From NCBI RefSeq assembly GCF_007860185.1, contig NZ_SJPY01000007.1:186001-250000 (forward strand): a stretch of 64,000 nucleotides of DNA. Reading direction: 5' to 3'. This DNA is from Novipirellula aureliae (GTDB lineage: Bacteria; Planctomycetota; Planctomycetia; Pirellulales; Pirellulaceae). Both the position numbers and the translations under genes were made by a program. Positions within the stretch are counted from its first letter, which is position 1. Each line of letters opens with the position of its first letter. The notes beneath the pieces are model-generated. The model did not search any database. It was not told the origin of the DNA and worked only from the letters and a program-made list of their open reading frames with translations. Of this stretch, positions 9,047-18,452 are shown one piece after another.

Positions 9047-11892
9047 TGGGAAGCATGAATACAGAATCGATCGGAAACAGTACACAGAAAATCGTATACG
9101 AGTTCGCTCGCGCCGCCACGCTCGAAGGATGGTGGTCGTGGGCGTTGTTGATCGGTTCGCTGGCCGTGTTGCTATTTTTGTGTGTCCGTTTGTATCGCCG
9201 CGACGTCGCCGAGCTTTCGCCCGTCATGCGACGCACCTTAATCCTGCTGAGACTCGCGACGATCGCCGCCTTGGTGTTCTTCTTTTTTGATTTGCATCGC
9301 CGCTCGGAACGAATGATGACGCGATCGAGCGAAGTGGTTGTGCTCGTGGATACAAGCCAAAGCATGTCATTATCGGTCGGTGCAATGTCGGCAACCGAGA
9401 CCCGATCGGATCGTGCCGCCAGACTGCTGGGGAACTCAGGTTTACTCGACAAGCTTGAAAAAGAACATTTGGTGAGCGTTTATTCGTTCGCACAGAACAG
9501 CGAACCGAAACTGCTGGAAAATCGGCGGGCGGATTCCGAATCGGCAACCGTTCGTGAACTCGATGCCAAAGCATCGGAAGACCTTGCCGGTGCGTCGCTT
9601 GCCGCACAGTTAGGAGCCTTGCTTGTCGGACTTGGATTGCTTCTCTGTATCGTTTCGCTACTCGTCGGGGCAGCGGGCAAGAGCGGTTTGATTCCATGGG
9701 CAATCGCGTCCTCAGCCTTGTCACTGTTTCTCGGCATCGTTTTGCTCGGAAGCATCTACGCAGTCAACACCAATCGCTCTCTGGCGGAATTGTTGGGGAC
9801 GGATTCGGGTTCGCCTACGACCGAGGATACCGAGCGATCGTCGGACATCGATGAGCCGTCGCCTATCGAGCCGTCGCCTATCGAGCAGTCGCCTATGGAG
9901 CAGTCGCCTATCGATGGGGCAACGGAGCCTATTCGGGTCGTCGATTGGGCACAGGCGGTTGCCGCAGCGGGAACGGAGAGTCGGATAGGTGACGCGATAC
10001 GAAATGTCTTGACCGACCACGACCCTTCGACTTTATCAGGTATCGTGGTAGTCAGTGACGGACAAAACAACGGAGGGGCAGGAACCGCGACCGCGATAGC
10101 AGCCGCCCGGCGTAGCCAGGTCGCCCTCTACCCACTGGGACTCGGCAGTAGCGACGCTCCGCTCAATGTCCGGGTTGTCGATCTTGACGCCCCCAGGCGA
10201 GTCTACCCCGGCGACAAGTTCGCCATCACGGCAATGCTTCAAGCCAGTGGTCCGAACTCGGTCGAGGTGGAGGTGCAATTACTGGATACTCTTGACGATG
10301 AACCAGCCGACGTCTCGAGCAGCGACTTAAACAATGCAGCTGAAAACCTTGGCGAAGTCATCGATAGTCAACGCGTCCGTATCAACAGCGACGGAACGTT
10401 AGCCGCCATCCGTTTCGAGATCGAACCAGAGTCGGTCGGTCGCCGTCGTTTGGCAATACGAGTGATTGCCCCCGAGAACGACCAGAACCGCCGCGATGAT
10501 GTTCGCACCGCGCGCTACGAAGTGGTTGCCAAGAAGCTACGAGTTCTTGCCGTCGCTGGCGGCCCGACGCGCGAGTATCGCTTCATTCGGAATTTGATGT
10601 TCCGAGACAAATCGATCGAATTTGATGTGTGGCTGCAGACGGGTATGCCGGGCATGAGCCAAGACGCTGACAAGGTGCTGACCGAATTCCCCAGTGACCC
10701 TGAATCGCTGTTTGAGTACGACTCGATCATCATGTTTGATCCTGATTGGACCGCCATCTCCGCCGAGTCGATTGATCTGGTCGACCGTTGGATTAGCCAG
10801 CAAGCAGGCGGTTTGATTTTGATTGCTGGCCCTGTCTACCATCCACAGTGGACTCGCATGAGAACCGATCCACGGATCAATCGCATCTCGGGGTTTTATC
10901 CCGTCAACTTAACCACTCGCGGTGCCCTTTTGGGTGGCGGTCGGCAAGGAGGTGAGAATCCTTGGCCGCTGGAATTTACGCCCGAAGCACGCCGGGCCGA
11001 GTTTCTTTGGATCGCCGACGATCCAGCAGAAAGTTTTGATATTTGGGAGAAATTTGGCGGTGTCTTTGACTTCGTCGGCGTCAAAAGCCCTAAGCCGGGC
11101 GCGAAAGTCTATGCCCATTTTTCGGATCCGACGACTGAAATAGGCGGATCGCTGCCTGTCTATCTGGCTTCCCATTTTTACGGCGCCGGTCGAGTTTACT
11201 TCCAAGGTAGCGGTGAGATGTGGCGGTTGAGAGGCGAAAGCGATGCCTACTTCGATAGCTACTATACGAAACTCGTCCGCTGGGTCAGCGAGGGACGGTT
11301 GCTTCGCGATAGCACGCGCGGCGTGTTGCTCATCGATTCTTCGCGAGCGATGATTGGCGAAACGATTGCCATTCGAGCTATCTTGACCGATGATCAATTC
11401 GAACCGCTGGACGTTCCCGAAGTGGCTGCGAAATTACTGGCCCCAAGTGGCCGTATCGATGACGTCAAATTGTTGCCTCTCAAAGGAGAACCGAGACCGG
11501 GAACCTACGGCGGTCAGTTCATTGCACGAGAAGCTGGCAACTATGAGATCCGAGTCACGCTCGGCGACGCGTTGGATGAACAGGTCCTACAGCAAAGCGT
11601 CCAAGTTCGGTTGCCAACCATCGAACTCGAACGACCTCGCCGCAACGACGATGAGCTTCAACAATTGGCCGATATGACGGGTGGCATCTACACGGCGATC
11701 GATTCGGAAACGTCTGATGAAAGCGTCGTCTCGACATTGACCTCAACGCTAAAACCGCAGCCACAAACGACCGTTTTGCCTGGCACCCCCGACCTCGATT
11801 TCAATCGCCGCCGTAACGTGGTGTTGATGTGGTTGATCGCAACGCTACTAACCATGGAATGGGTCACTCGACGGTTACACCGACTAGCTTGA
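9043..11892 (+). CDS. large VWA/amidotransferase-like membrane protein
   Basis: 949 residues, starting within an ATGA overlap with the previous gene. Two N-terminal helices (WSWALLIGSLAVLLFLCVRL; LILLRLATIAALVFFFFDL) precede a split VWA domain that begins VVVLVDTSQSMSLSV (MIDAS). This domain is interrupted by two extra hydrophobic segments around residues 190-245. A low-complexity stretch of PSPIE/QSPME repeats follows near residue 270, then GIVVVSDGQNNGG, beta-rich domains, a GATase1-like region (GGPTREYRF...) and a C-terminal helix. It is the last gene of the moxR operon. The insertion of two helices and a repeat within the VWA region is unusual. Confidence 0.85.
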   Translation: MMGSMNTESIGNSTQKIVYEFARAATLEGWWSWALLIGSLAVLLFLCVRLYRRDVAELSPVMRRTLILLRLATIAALVFFFFDLHRRSERMMTRSSEVVVLVDTSQSMSLSVGAMSATETRSDRAARLLGNSGLLDKLEKEHLVSVYSFAQNSEPKLLENRRADSESATVRELDAKASEDLAGASLAAQLGALLVGLGLLLCIVSLLVGAAGKSGLIPWAIASSALSLFLGIVLLGSIYAVNTNRSLAELLGTDSGSPTTEDTERSSDIDEPSPIEPSPIEQSPMEQSPIDGATEPIRVVDWAQAVAAAGTESRIGDAIRNVLTDHDPSTLSGIVVVSDGQNNGGAGTATAIAAARRSQVALYPLGLGSSDAPLNVRVVDLDAPRRVYPGDKFAITAMLQASGPNSVEVEVQLLDTLDDEPADVSSSDLNNAAENLGEVIDSQRVRINSDGTLAAIRFEIEPESVGRRRLAIRVIAPENDQNRRDDVRTARYEVVAKKLRVLAVAGGPTREYRFIRNLMFRDKSIEFDVWLQTGMPGMSQDADKVLTEFPSDPESLFEYDSIIMFDPDWTAISAESIDLVDRWISQQAGGLILIAGPVYHPQWTRMRTDPRINRISGFYPVNLTTRGALLGGGRQGGENPWPLEFTPEARRAEFLWIADDPAESFDIWEKFGGVFDFVGVKSPKPGAKVYAHFSDPTTEIGGSLPVYLASHFYGAGRVYFQGSGEMWRLRGESDAYFDSYYTKLVRWVSEGRLLRDSTRGVLLIDSSRAMIGETIAIRAILTDDQFEPLDVPEVAAKLLAPSGRIDDVKLLPLKGEPRPGTYGGQFIAREAGNYEIRVTLGDALDEQVLQQSVQVRLPTIELERPRRNDDELQQLADMTGGIYTAIDSETSDESVVSTLTSTLKPQPQTTVLPGTPDLDFNRRRNVVLMWLIATLLTMEWVTRRLHRLA
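9844..9916 (+). repeat. 15-bp coding repeat (SPIE/SPME) in the VWA protein
   Basis: About four to five imperfect copies of GAGCCGTCGCCTATC encode PSPIEPSPIEQSPMEQSPID. The period is a multiple of three, so copy-number change would keep the frame. It lies in a predicted linker between the interrupted VWA halves. Confidence 0.8.
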
Positions 11893-11970
11893 TCGTGTGT
11901 TGGAGTCCAGCCTCTAGGCGATTGTGGTAAATCGCGTGGAAACGACTCAAGCCTGGACCCCAACTTTCCA

Positions 11971-13341
11971 TCAGAGAAACTTTGCGGCGGACTCGCAAAG
12001 CCGTTTCGCTTCTTGCATCGTTTCGGCTTCGGCGATCAAACGCACAATCGGCTCGGTATTACTGCCACGCACCAACAACCATTTGTCATTCCAGGCCAAT
12101 CGCAAACCGTCCCCTGTATCGGCCGACGCATCCGGATGTGCCGCAATCAAGGATTCAAAAAGTTTTGGCAACCTATCACTCGATACCTCCGCCTTCGTTT
12201 TATAGATGAATAGCTGAGGCAGTGCATCCGCCAACATCGCTAGTGACCTTCCCGTCTTTGTCATCAAGTCGAGTACTTGTGCCATCCCGACAAAACTGTC
12301 GCGAACGTAGCCAACATTGGGATCGATAGGACCACCGTTGCCTTCGCCACCGTAGATTGCTTTGGTCGCAATCATCTTGTCAGCCACATTGGCTTCACCG
12401 ACCGCACTGCGATGAGATTGGACGCCCGCGTCAGCGGCCAACCGTTCACTCATACCACTGGTCGCCCCATTGATGACAATCGCTGCATCCGATTTTGGAT
12501 CGGTCTCGGATGCTTTCGCTCGCGTCCATTTGCGGAGGGCATGTTGAACGCAAAGGGCAACCGTGAATTCCTCACCGATGTATCGCCCATCGGCATCGAT
12601 GAGAGCCAGTCGATCGGCATCGGGGTCTTGGCAAAAACCGACACTGCAATTTTCGTCTTTCACTCGAGTGGCAATATTTTGCAAATTTTCAGCCGTCGGT
12701 TCGGGGACGTGCGAGAAATGACCGTCGGGCGTTTCACCGACCATGACGATGTCGCACGCCAGCGCCTCGAGCAAGCGTTTGCCCAAAATGCCTCCGGCAC
12801 CGTGATTGCTGTCGAGCAACACCCGATGCTTGGCGGTTCGAATGGCCGTGACGTCGACGGTCGCCAAGACTTTGTCTAGATGAGCTTGATGAACATCGTC
12901 GCAGGGATGAACCATTCCGATTCGATCGAACGAACACCAAGCCGCTTCACCGCTGAAATAGGCATCGCGAATTGCGGCCCCTCGGCCGGCATCGAGAACG
13001 CGGCCTTCCGGTCCAAACAGCTTGATTCCGTTGTAGGGGGGCGGATTGTGACTGGCCGAAATTTGGACCGCACCTGCCGCATTCCGGTCGCGGACCAACA
13101 CGCCCAATGTCGGAGTGGCGATCACATCGCAATCCACACACTCTCGACCTGACGCCCGCAAGGCCGACAAAATCGCTTGAGAGAGCATTGCACCGCTGCT
13201 GCGGCCATCACGCCCCACCAAAATCGGACCTGACGGCATTTTGGAGGCAAACGCAGCGACAAATCGAACCGCAACGTCAGGAGTCAGTGTTTCACCAACA
13301 ATGCCTCTTAAGCCACTCACACTAATAATCAGTCCACTCAT
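11971..13341 (-). CDS. alpha-D-phosphohexomutase, GlmM/ManB type
   Basis: About 456 residues beginning MSGLIISVSGLRGIVGE. The four-domain phosphohexomutase signature is complete: the active-site serine in ISASHNPP, the metal loop DPDADRLALID, the sugar-binding GEGNGGPIDP and the phosphate-binding RGSNTEPIVRLI. This would be a phosphoglucosamine or phosphomannomutase; GEGNGG and the general layout fit both, so I do not assign a symbol. The start is ATG 13341 or ATG 13353 (MDKIMSGL). The 64 residues upstream in the open frame are arginine- and serine-rich and unlike the family. It is divergent from the next mutase, with a shared 180-base promoter region. Confidence 0.88.
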   Translation of the reverse strand: MSGLIISVSGLRGIVGETLTPDVAVRFVAAFASKMPSGPILVGRDGRSSGAMLSQAILSALRASGRECVDCDVIATPTLGVLVRDRNAAGAVQISASHNPPPYNGIKLFGPEGRVLDAGRGAAIRDAYFSGEAAWCSFDRIGMVHPCDDVHQAHLDKVLATVDVTAIRTAKHRVLLDSNHGAGGILGKRLLEALACDIVMVGETPDGHFSHVPEPTAENLQNIATRVKDENCSVGFCQDPDADRLALIDADGRYIGEEFTVALCVQHALRKWTRAKASETDPKSDAAIVINGATSGMSERLAADAGVQSHRSAVGEANVADKMIATKAIYGGEGNGGPIDPNVGYVRDSFVGMAQVLDLMTKTGRSLAMLADALPQLFIYKTKAEVSSDRLPKLFESLIAAHPDASADTGDGLRLAWNDKWLLVRGSNTEPIVRLIAEAETMQEAKRLCESAAKFL

Positions 13342-13520
13342 TATTTTGTCCATTCTCGTACTTGTTTTTCTTGCCCCACGTTCCAGCGGTCGGGAAAAAC
13401 AAATAGAATCGGTCCGTGAGAGTCGATCAAGGTCTGTTTCCCAACCGAAGGTCGAATCATCAACGGAATGACAAGAAATCAACCCACTCCATCGAAACCT
13501 AAATCCTTTCGGAGACATTC

Positions 13521-15329
13521 GTGCAAGATCCACTTTCTGCCGTCAAAACCGCTCAAAGCGAATCCAAAATCAGCTCAAGTGCAGCCGATAATATCCGCTC
13601 GTGGTTGACCGAGGATCGCTACGCTGATTATCGAAGTGCGGTGGTCGAACATATTGAGGAAGAGCGTTGGCAAAAATTGGATGACGTCTTTTGGACGATC
13701 ATCCCGTTCGGAACCGGCGGACGTCGAGGTCGGATGTATCCGATCGGTTCCAATGCGATCAACGATCGCACGATCGGCGAAAGTGCACAAGGTTTAGCGA
13801 ATTACGTGGTCGAGTACGCAAAGGGACGCAGCGGATTGTCTTGCGCCATCGCTTACGACACCCGTCATCAATCGCGGCATTTCACGGAACTCTGCGCAGG
13901 CATCATGGTAGCCGCGGGCTTCAAGGTCTATTTGCTCGATGATTATCGCGCCACGCCTCAATTGTCATTTGCCGTCCGCTACAAGAATTGCGACTGTGGG
14001 ATTATGGTGACCGCCAGCCATAATCCGCCTAGCGATAATGCCGTTAAGGTGTATTGGTCGAGTGGTGCGCAAGTGCTACCGCCACACGACAAAGCAATCA
14101 TCGAAAAAGTGATGTCCTGTCAAGAAATCAACATCACCCCGTTCGAACAAGCGGTCGCTGATGGCATGATCGAGATGGTGACGGCCGAAGTTGACGAAGC
14201 CTATTTTGAAGCCGTTTTGCAACAATCGTTTGCGGGCCCCCGAGACGCAAAAGTACTCTACACACCGCTTCATGGCGTCGGTGCCGCCGCCGTTTTACCC
14301 GTTCTTGAACGGGATGGGTTCGAACACGTCGAATTGTATGGACCTCATGCTGAAAAGAGTGGCGATTTCCCCAACGTGCCCGGTCACGTTTCCAACCCAG
14401 AAAACAAAGCCGTTTTCGAAAAGCCGATCGAGTATGCCAAAGCGAACGGGTTGGACGTCGTCTTGGCGACCGACCCCGATTGTGATCGGCTTGGCGTCGC
14501 CGCTCCTCTAACAACCGACCCCAGCGGAGAATGGGGGACTTTCAATGGAAACCAGATCGCTTCGATTCTGTGTGAATACGTGCTATCCAAACGGGCCGAA
14601 ACAAAATCGCTCGATGACCATTCCTACATCATTAAAACACTCGTCACCACCGAACTGTTGCGGCGGATTGCAGAGCAATACAATGTTCGCTGCGTCGGCA
14701 ATCTTTTGGTTGGGTTCAAGTACATCGCCGAAGTAATGGATCGCGAAGGCCCCAATGGTTTTGTCTTCGGTGCGGAAGAGTCACATGGCTATTTGGTTGG
14801 CCAGTATTGTCGGGATAAGGACGCTGCGGTTGCTTGCATGTTGATGAGCGAATTGGTTGCGGAGCTGAAAACGAAAAAACAATCGCTGCATGACTTCTTC
14901 GGCGATTTGCAACGCAAGCATGGCTACCACAAAGAGACGCTAATCAATTTGATGATGGAAGGCAGCGAAGGAATGGCAGCGATGCAGCGGCTCATGAACG
15001 CGTTTCGTCATTCGCCGCCCAAGCAACTTGCAGACATCCCGGTTTCCACGATTCGCGACTACGGCGATCAAACCACGACCGACGTATCGAGTGGTGAGAA
15101 GCAAAAACTGGAAGGGCCACACAGCAACTTGATTATCTTGGATCTGGACGAAGAAGGTAACTACGTTGCAGCGCGCCCGAGTGGGACTGAGCCCAAAATC
15201 AAGCTCTACGTGTTCACAAGACTATCCCCTGAAGACTCCGGTGACCTCGGTGTAGCAGAGCAAAGACTCGCGGAACGTTTGGCAGGGATCGAAACGGACA
15301 TGCGAACCTTTGCCAAGGCTCACGGCTAG
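13521..15329 (+). CDS. phospho-sugar mutase, PGM2-like (phosphoglucomutase/phosphopentomutase family)
   Basis: 602 residues, the length of the long phosphoglucomutase/phosphomannomutase class. Motifs are GTGGRRG near the N-terminus, VTASHNPPSDNAVKVYW (phosphoserine loop), DPDCDRLGVA (metal loop), FGAEESHGYL (substrate specificity) and ARPSGTEPKIKLY (phosphate loop). The likely reaction is interconversion of hexose-1- and hexose-6-phosphates. The GTG start at 13521 has GGAG 6 bases upstream (13511-13514). It is a paralogue of the divergent gene on the other side of the shared promoter region. Confidence 0.9.
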   Translation: MQDPLSAVKTAQSESKISSSAADNIRSWLTEDRYADYRSAVVEHIEEERWQKLDDVFWTIIPFGTGGRRGRMYPIGSNAINDRTIGESAQGLANYVVEYAKGRSGLSCAIAYDTRHQSRHFTELCAGIMVAAGFKVYLLDDYRATPQLSFAVRYKNCDCGIMVTASHNPPSDNAVKVYWSSGAQVLPPHDKAIIEKVMSCQEINITPFEQAVADGMIEMVTAEVDEAYFEAVLQQSFAGPRDAKVLYTPLHGVGAAAVLPVLERDGFEHVELYGPHAEKSGDFPNVPGHVSNPENKAVFEKPIEYAKANGLDVVLATDPDCDRLGVAAPLTTDPSGEWGTFNGNQIASILCEYVLSKRAETKSLDDHSYIIKTLVTTELLRRIAEQYNVRCVGNLLVGFKYIAEVMDREGPNGFVFGAEESHGYLVGQYCRDKDAAVACMLMSELVAELKTKKQSLHDFFGDLQRKHGYHKETLINLMMEGSEGMAAMQRLMNAFRHSPPKQLADIPVSTIRDYGDQTTTDVSSGEKQKLEGPHSNLIILDLDEEGNYVAARPSGTEPKIKLYVFTRLSPEDSGDLGVAEQRLAERLAGIETDMRTFAKAHG

Positions 15330-15380
15330 AAAGACGAATCAAACCCGACACCATCCCCTTCCTTTTGAAAGCGACTCAAC

Positions 15381-16391
15381 ATGACCACTGCTGTCGAATC
15401 GATGCAGGCCCAAGCTGACGAATTTCGCCAACGTTACGCGGCGGTCAAAGAGATGATTGGCAAAGTCATCGTCGGCCACGATGAGATCGTTCACGGTGTA
15501 TTGACCGCAATGTTGTGTGGTGGACATTGCCTGCTAGAAGGTGTGCCAGGACTCGGAAAGACGATGCTGGTGCGGACGCTTGCCGATGTCCTTAGCCTTG
15601 ACTTTAGCCGCATTCAATTCACACCTGACTTGATGCCAGCAGACATTTTAGGGACGAACATGATCGTCGAAGACGAACATGGGCATCGCCGTTTCGAATT
15701 CCAGCGTGGCCCGATTTTTACACAAATTCTCTTGGCAGATGAGATCAACCGGGCGACCCCCAAGACGCAATCCGCGATGCTTGAAACGATGCAGGAAGGA
15801 ACCGTTACCGCGGCAGGGCATCGCTACCAACTCGACAAACCCTACTTCGTTTTGGCCACTCAAAACCCGATCGAGCAGGAAGGTACCTACCCGTTACCCG
15901 AAGCTCAAATGGACCGCTTTCTATTCAAATTGATTGTCGGTTATAGCACTCGCGAACAACTGAATACGATCGTTGATCGGACGACTCGCAGTGATCAAGT
16001 CACGCTCGATAAAGTGATGGACGCTAGTGAAATCTTAAAATGGCAAGCGCTCGTTCGTGAAGTCATCTTGGCACCGCACGTCCAAGATTACTTGGTGCGT
16101 TTGACACTCGCTACGCACCCACAAGGTCCGCATAGCGTCGAAGCGACCAACGACTATATTCGCTGGGGGAGCAGTCCTCGCGGTGCACAAACATTGGCTT
16201 TGGCTTCAAAGGTGCGTGCTCTGCTCGACGGACGCTACAACGTCAGCTTCGAAGACATTCGCCGCGTATTCTTACCAGCAATGCGGCACCGTGTGCTGTT
16301 GAATTTCGAGGCTCAGGCGGAAGGCATCGATCCCGATCAGGTCTTGCTCGATATCCTCGAGCGAGTTCCTGAAAAATCGGATGGAGCATAG
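15381..16391 (+). CDS. MoxR-family AAA+ ATPase (second copy)
   Basis: 336 residues. Walker A GVPGLGKT, Walker B LADEINRATPKTQ and sensor [20 protein letters not shown] place it in the MoxR subfamily, paralogous to the gene at 4679-5743 but clearly diverged. No DUF58 or VWA gene follows; instead its end overlaps the RicT/PSP1 gene by 11 bases. Its partner protein is therefore probably encoded elsewhere, or it serves the VWA proteins upstream. Confidence 0.9.
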   Translation: MTTAVESMQAQADEFRQRYAAVKEMIGKVIVGHDEIVHGVLTAMLCGGHCLLEGVPGLGKTMLVRTLADVLSLDFSRIQFTPDLMPADILGTNMIVEDEHGHRRFEFQRGPIFTQILLADEINRATPKTQSAMLETMQEGTVTAAGHRYQLDKPYFVLATQNPIEQEGTYPLPEAQMDRFLFKLIVGYSTREQLNTIVDRTTRSDQVTLDKVMDASEILKWQALVREVILAPHVQDYLVRLTLATHPQGPHSVEATNDYIRWGSSPRGAQTLALASKVRALLDGRYNVSFEDIRRVFLPAMRHRVLLNFEAQAEGIDPDQVLLDILERVPEKSDGA

Positions 16392-17289
16392 CATTCGCAT
16401 GAGTAGAGACTCCCAGCAGACTCGTCAGGATTCATCGCTAGCCCCATCGGCCGTGAATCCGCCACAGTACGTCGTTCGCTTTGGTTCCGCACGGACTCTC
16501 GGAGTCATGACGAGCAACCAAACCTATCGCTACGGAGAGAAAGTCGTTGCAAAAACATCGCGTGGAACCGAACTGGGGACGGTGTTGTGCGAAGCCACGC
16601 CTGCTGCGATCGATCATTTAGAAGAACCCACGGATGGAACGATTCTAAAACGAGCCACCGAGGTGGACGAAGGCAAAATGGCAGAACTCGACGATTTGGC
16701 AAAGAACGATATTGACGGTTGTCAACGATCGGCAAACGATTTGCGGTTAGCGATGGAGGTTGTCGATGTCGAAAGACTCTTGGGCGGTGAACGAGTCGTC
16801 GTCTATTACCTAGCCGAAAAACGGGTTGACTTTCGGCAATTGGTTCGAAACCTAGCAGGGCATTTTCAAACGCGAATTGAAATGCGTCAAATCGGAGTGC
16901 GTGATGAGGCGAAACTGTTGGCCGACTATGGAGATTGTGGCCAACCGATCTGCTGTGCCAGTTTCCTCAGTAAGATGCCGCCTGTTTCCATGAGGATGGC
17001 GAAATTGCAAAAAGCGACACTCGATCCGACAAAAATTTCCGGACGTTGTGGCAGACTGAAGTGTTGTCTGCGATACGAGTTTGATACCTATGAAGAATTG
17101 GCATCCGAACTGCCACCCATCGGCAGCCTCATTCTCACGCGAGATGGTAGTGCTACGGTGTTGGGGCAAGACATTTTATCGCAGCAGTTGTCGGTCAAGA
17201 CTGAAGACAATCGCCGAATCATGATCCCTAGCTCCGATGTGTTAACGGTCACCCGCCGAGGCTTTTCAAATAAGAACCGTCACCAGTAG
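16381..17289 (+). CDS. PSP1/RicT (YaaT) family protein
   Basis: 302 residues. The PSP1 C-terminal domain is recognised by GEKVVAKTSRGTELGTV, DYGDCGQPICCASFL and GRCGRLKCCLRYE. Its cysteine motifs match those known to bind Fe-S clusters in Bacillus RicT (YaaT), part of the RicA-RicF-RicT complex that affects RNA maturation and development. No RicA or RicF homologue is seen nearby. The ATG at 16381 overlaps the moxR stop; ATG 16399 is an alternative. The N-terminal 35 residues are polar and variable. Confidence 0.85.
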   Translation: MEHSIRMSRDSQQTRQDSSLAPSAVNPPQYVVRFGSARTLGVMTSNQTYRYGEKVVAKTSRGTELGTVLCEATPAAIDHLEEPTDGTILKRATEVDEGKMAELDDLAKNDIDGCQRSANDLRLAMEVVDVERLLGGERVVVYYLAEKRVDFRQLVRNLAGHFQTRIEMRQIGVRDEAKLLADYGDCGQPICCASFLSKMPPVSMRMAKLQKATLDPTKISGRCGRLKCCLRYEFDTYEELASELPPIGSLILTRDGSATVLGQDILSQQLSVKTEDNRRIMIPSSDVLTVTRRGFSNKNRHQ

Positions 17290-17710
17290 CCGCGTCTCTC
17301 CGAGACGCGAAACCACAATCCTTAGCGCACAATCAGTAGCCGCGTCTCTCCGAGACGCGAAACCACAATCCTTAGCGCACAACCAGTAGCCGCGTCTCTC
17401 CGAGACGCGAAACCACAATCTTTAGTGCACAACCAGTAACCGCGTCTCTCCGAGACGCGAAACCACAATCTTTAGTGTACAATCAGTAACCGCGTCTCTC
17501 CGAGACGCGAAACCACAATCTTTAGCGCACAACCAGTAGCCGCGTCTCTCCGAGACGCGAAACCACAATCCTTAGCACACAACCAGTAACCGCGTCTCTC
17601 CGAGACGCGAAACCACAATCCTTAGCACACAATCAGTAACCGCGTCTCTCCGAGACGCGAAACCACAATCTTTAGTGTACAATCAGTAACCGCGTCTCTC
17701 CGAGACACGT
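17285..17710. repeat. tandem array of 9 REP palindromes, 50-bp period
   Basis: Nine copies start at 17285, 17335, 17385 and so on every 50 bases to 17685. Each has a GTAGC or GTAAC head, then the palindrome CGCGTCTC-TCC-GAGACGCG, then an almost constant spacer (AAACCACAATC(C/T)TTAG...). The spacer is itself repeated, so this is a tandem expansion and not a CRISPR. Copies differ by only a few bases. The last copy is imperfect (GAGACACG) and leads into the inverted copies beside the RAYT gene. Confidence 0.93.
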
Positions 17711-17719
17711 ATTTCCCAT

Positions 17720-17778
17720 CGCGTCTCGGAGAGACGCGGCTACTCTTTTCCCATCGCGTCTCGGAGAGACGCGGCTAC
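17720..17778. repeat. two inverted REP copies next to the RAYT start
   Basis: At 17720-17743 and 17755-17778 the same palindrome appears in the opposite orientation, with its CTAC tail pointing toward the RAYT gene, whose ATG is only 8 bases further on. Together with the direct copies upstream they form a head-to-head BIME-like arrangement. Confidence 0.9.
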
Positions 17779-17786
17779 GAATTGGA

Positions 17787-18452
17787 ATGGTTGCGATGGA
17801 CCAATCTGATATCCAAACATTTAGTCGCAATGAAGAATTTACGATATTCGATCGTCACCTTCCGCATTGGGGACAATCTGGAACGCTTTGCTTCATTACG
17901 TGGCGACTGAATGATTCTCTCCCCAAAGCCGTTCTCGATCGACTTGACGCTGAACTTAGCGAAGTCCACCGAAGCTTCGACATCGGCTCCAAGTACCCAA
18001 CCGTTGCCAGTTTGCCTATTGAAAAACGTACCCAATGTTACTGGGACGAGTTCGCGGTACGCGATCGTTTCCTGGATCGTGGTTTGGGAAACTGTCTGCT
18101 TCGCAAACCGGAACATGCGGAAGCGGTACTCGAAAGCCTCCTGAGATTCGACGTCGACCGCTACTTTTTGACCGATGCTGTCGTGATGCCAAACCATGCC
18201 CACTTCATCGCTGCCTTTCCAGCGACGGAGTTGATGCTCTTCCAGTGCGAGAATTGGAAGCGGTTTACAGGCAGAAGGATTAACAAATCGGAAGGGCAAA
18301 CCGGTGAGTTCTGGCAGGTCGACCAATTCGACCATCTGATTCGCACCGATGACTATTTCGAGTACTTTCGTCGTTACATCGCTGAAAATCCGATCAAAGC
18401 AAATCTGCAAAAAGGCGAGTTCTTGCACTACCAAAAGAAGCTTGATCAGTAG
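17787..18452 (+). CDS. REP-associated tyrosine transposase (RAYT, Y1_Tnp/IS200-like)
   Basis: 221 residues. The Y1 transposase fold is indicated by VVMPNHAHFIAAF (the HxH metal pair, residues 137-139), WKRFTGRRIN and the C-terminal YFRRYIAENPIKANL typical of RAYTs. RAYTs nick and join single-stranded DNA at REP palindromes, in Pseudomonas and E. coli recognising a GTAG head. Here the gene is flanked by 11 REP copies on the left and 6 on the right, and its own TAG stop is part of the GTAG head of the first right-hand copy. The motif before DH is DQFDHLIR, so the tyrosine often seen there is Phe; other tyrosines (Y190, Y193, Y197) lie nearby. The start is ATG 17787 or 17796. Confidence 0.88.
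   Translation: MVAMDQSDIQTFSRNEEFTIFDRHLPHWGQSGTLCFITWRLNDSLPKAVLDRLDAELSEVHRSFDIGSKYPTVASLPIEKRTQCYWDEFAVRDRFLDRGLGNCLLRKPEHAEAVLESLLRFDVDRYFLTDAVVMPNHAHFIAAFPATELMLFQCENWKRFTGRRINKSEGQTGEFWQVDQFDHLIRTDDYFEYFRRYIAENPIKANLQKGEFLHYQKKLDQ

Noticed and set aside
12277-12879. 200-residue plus-strand open frame
   Set aside because: Antisense to the phosphohexomutase; composition is that of a shadow frame.
17285-17710. CRISPR array (regular 50-bp spacing with palindromic repeats)
   Set aside because: The segments between palindromes are nearly identical to each other, the repeat is only 19-24 bases with a full palindrome, and there are no cas genes; it is a tandem REP array beside a RAYT.
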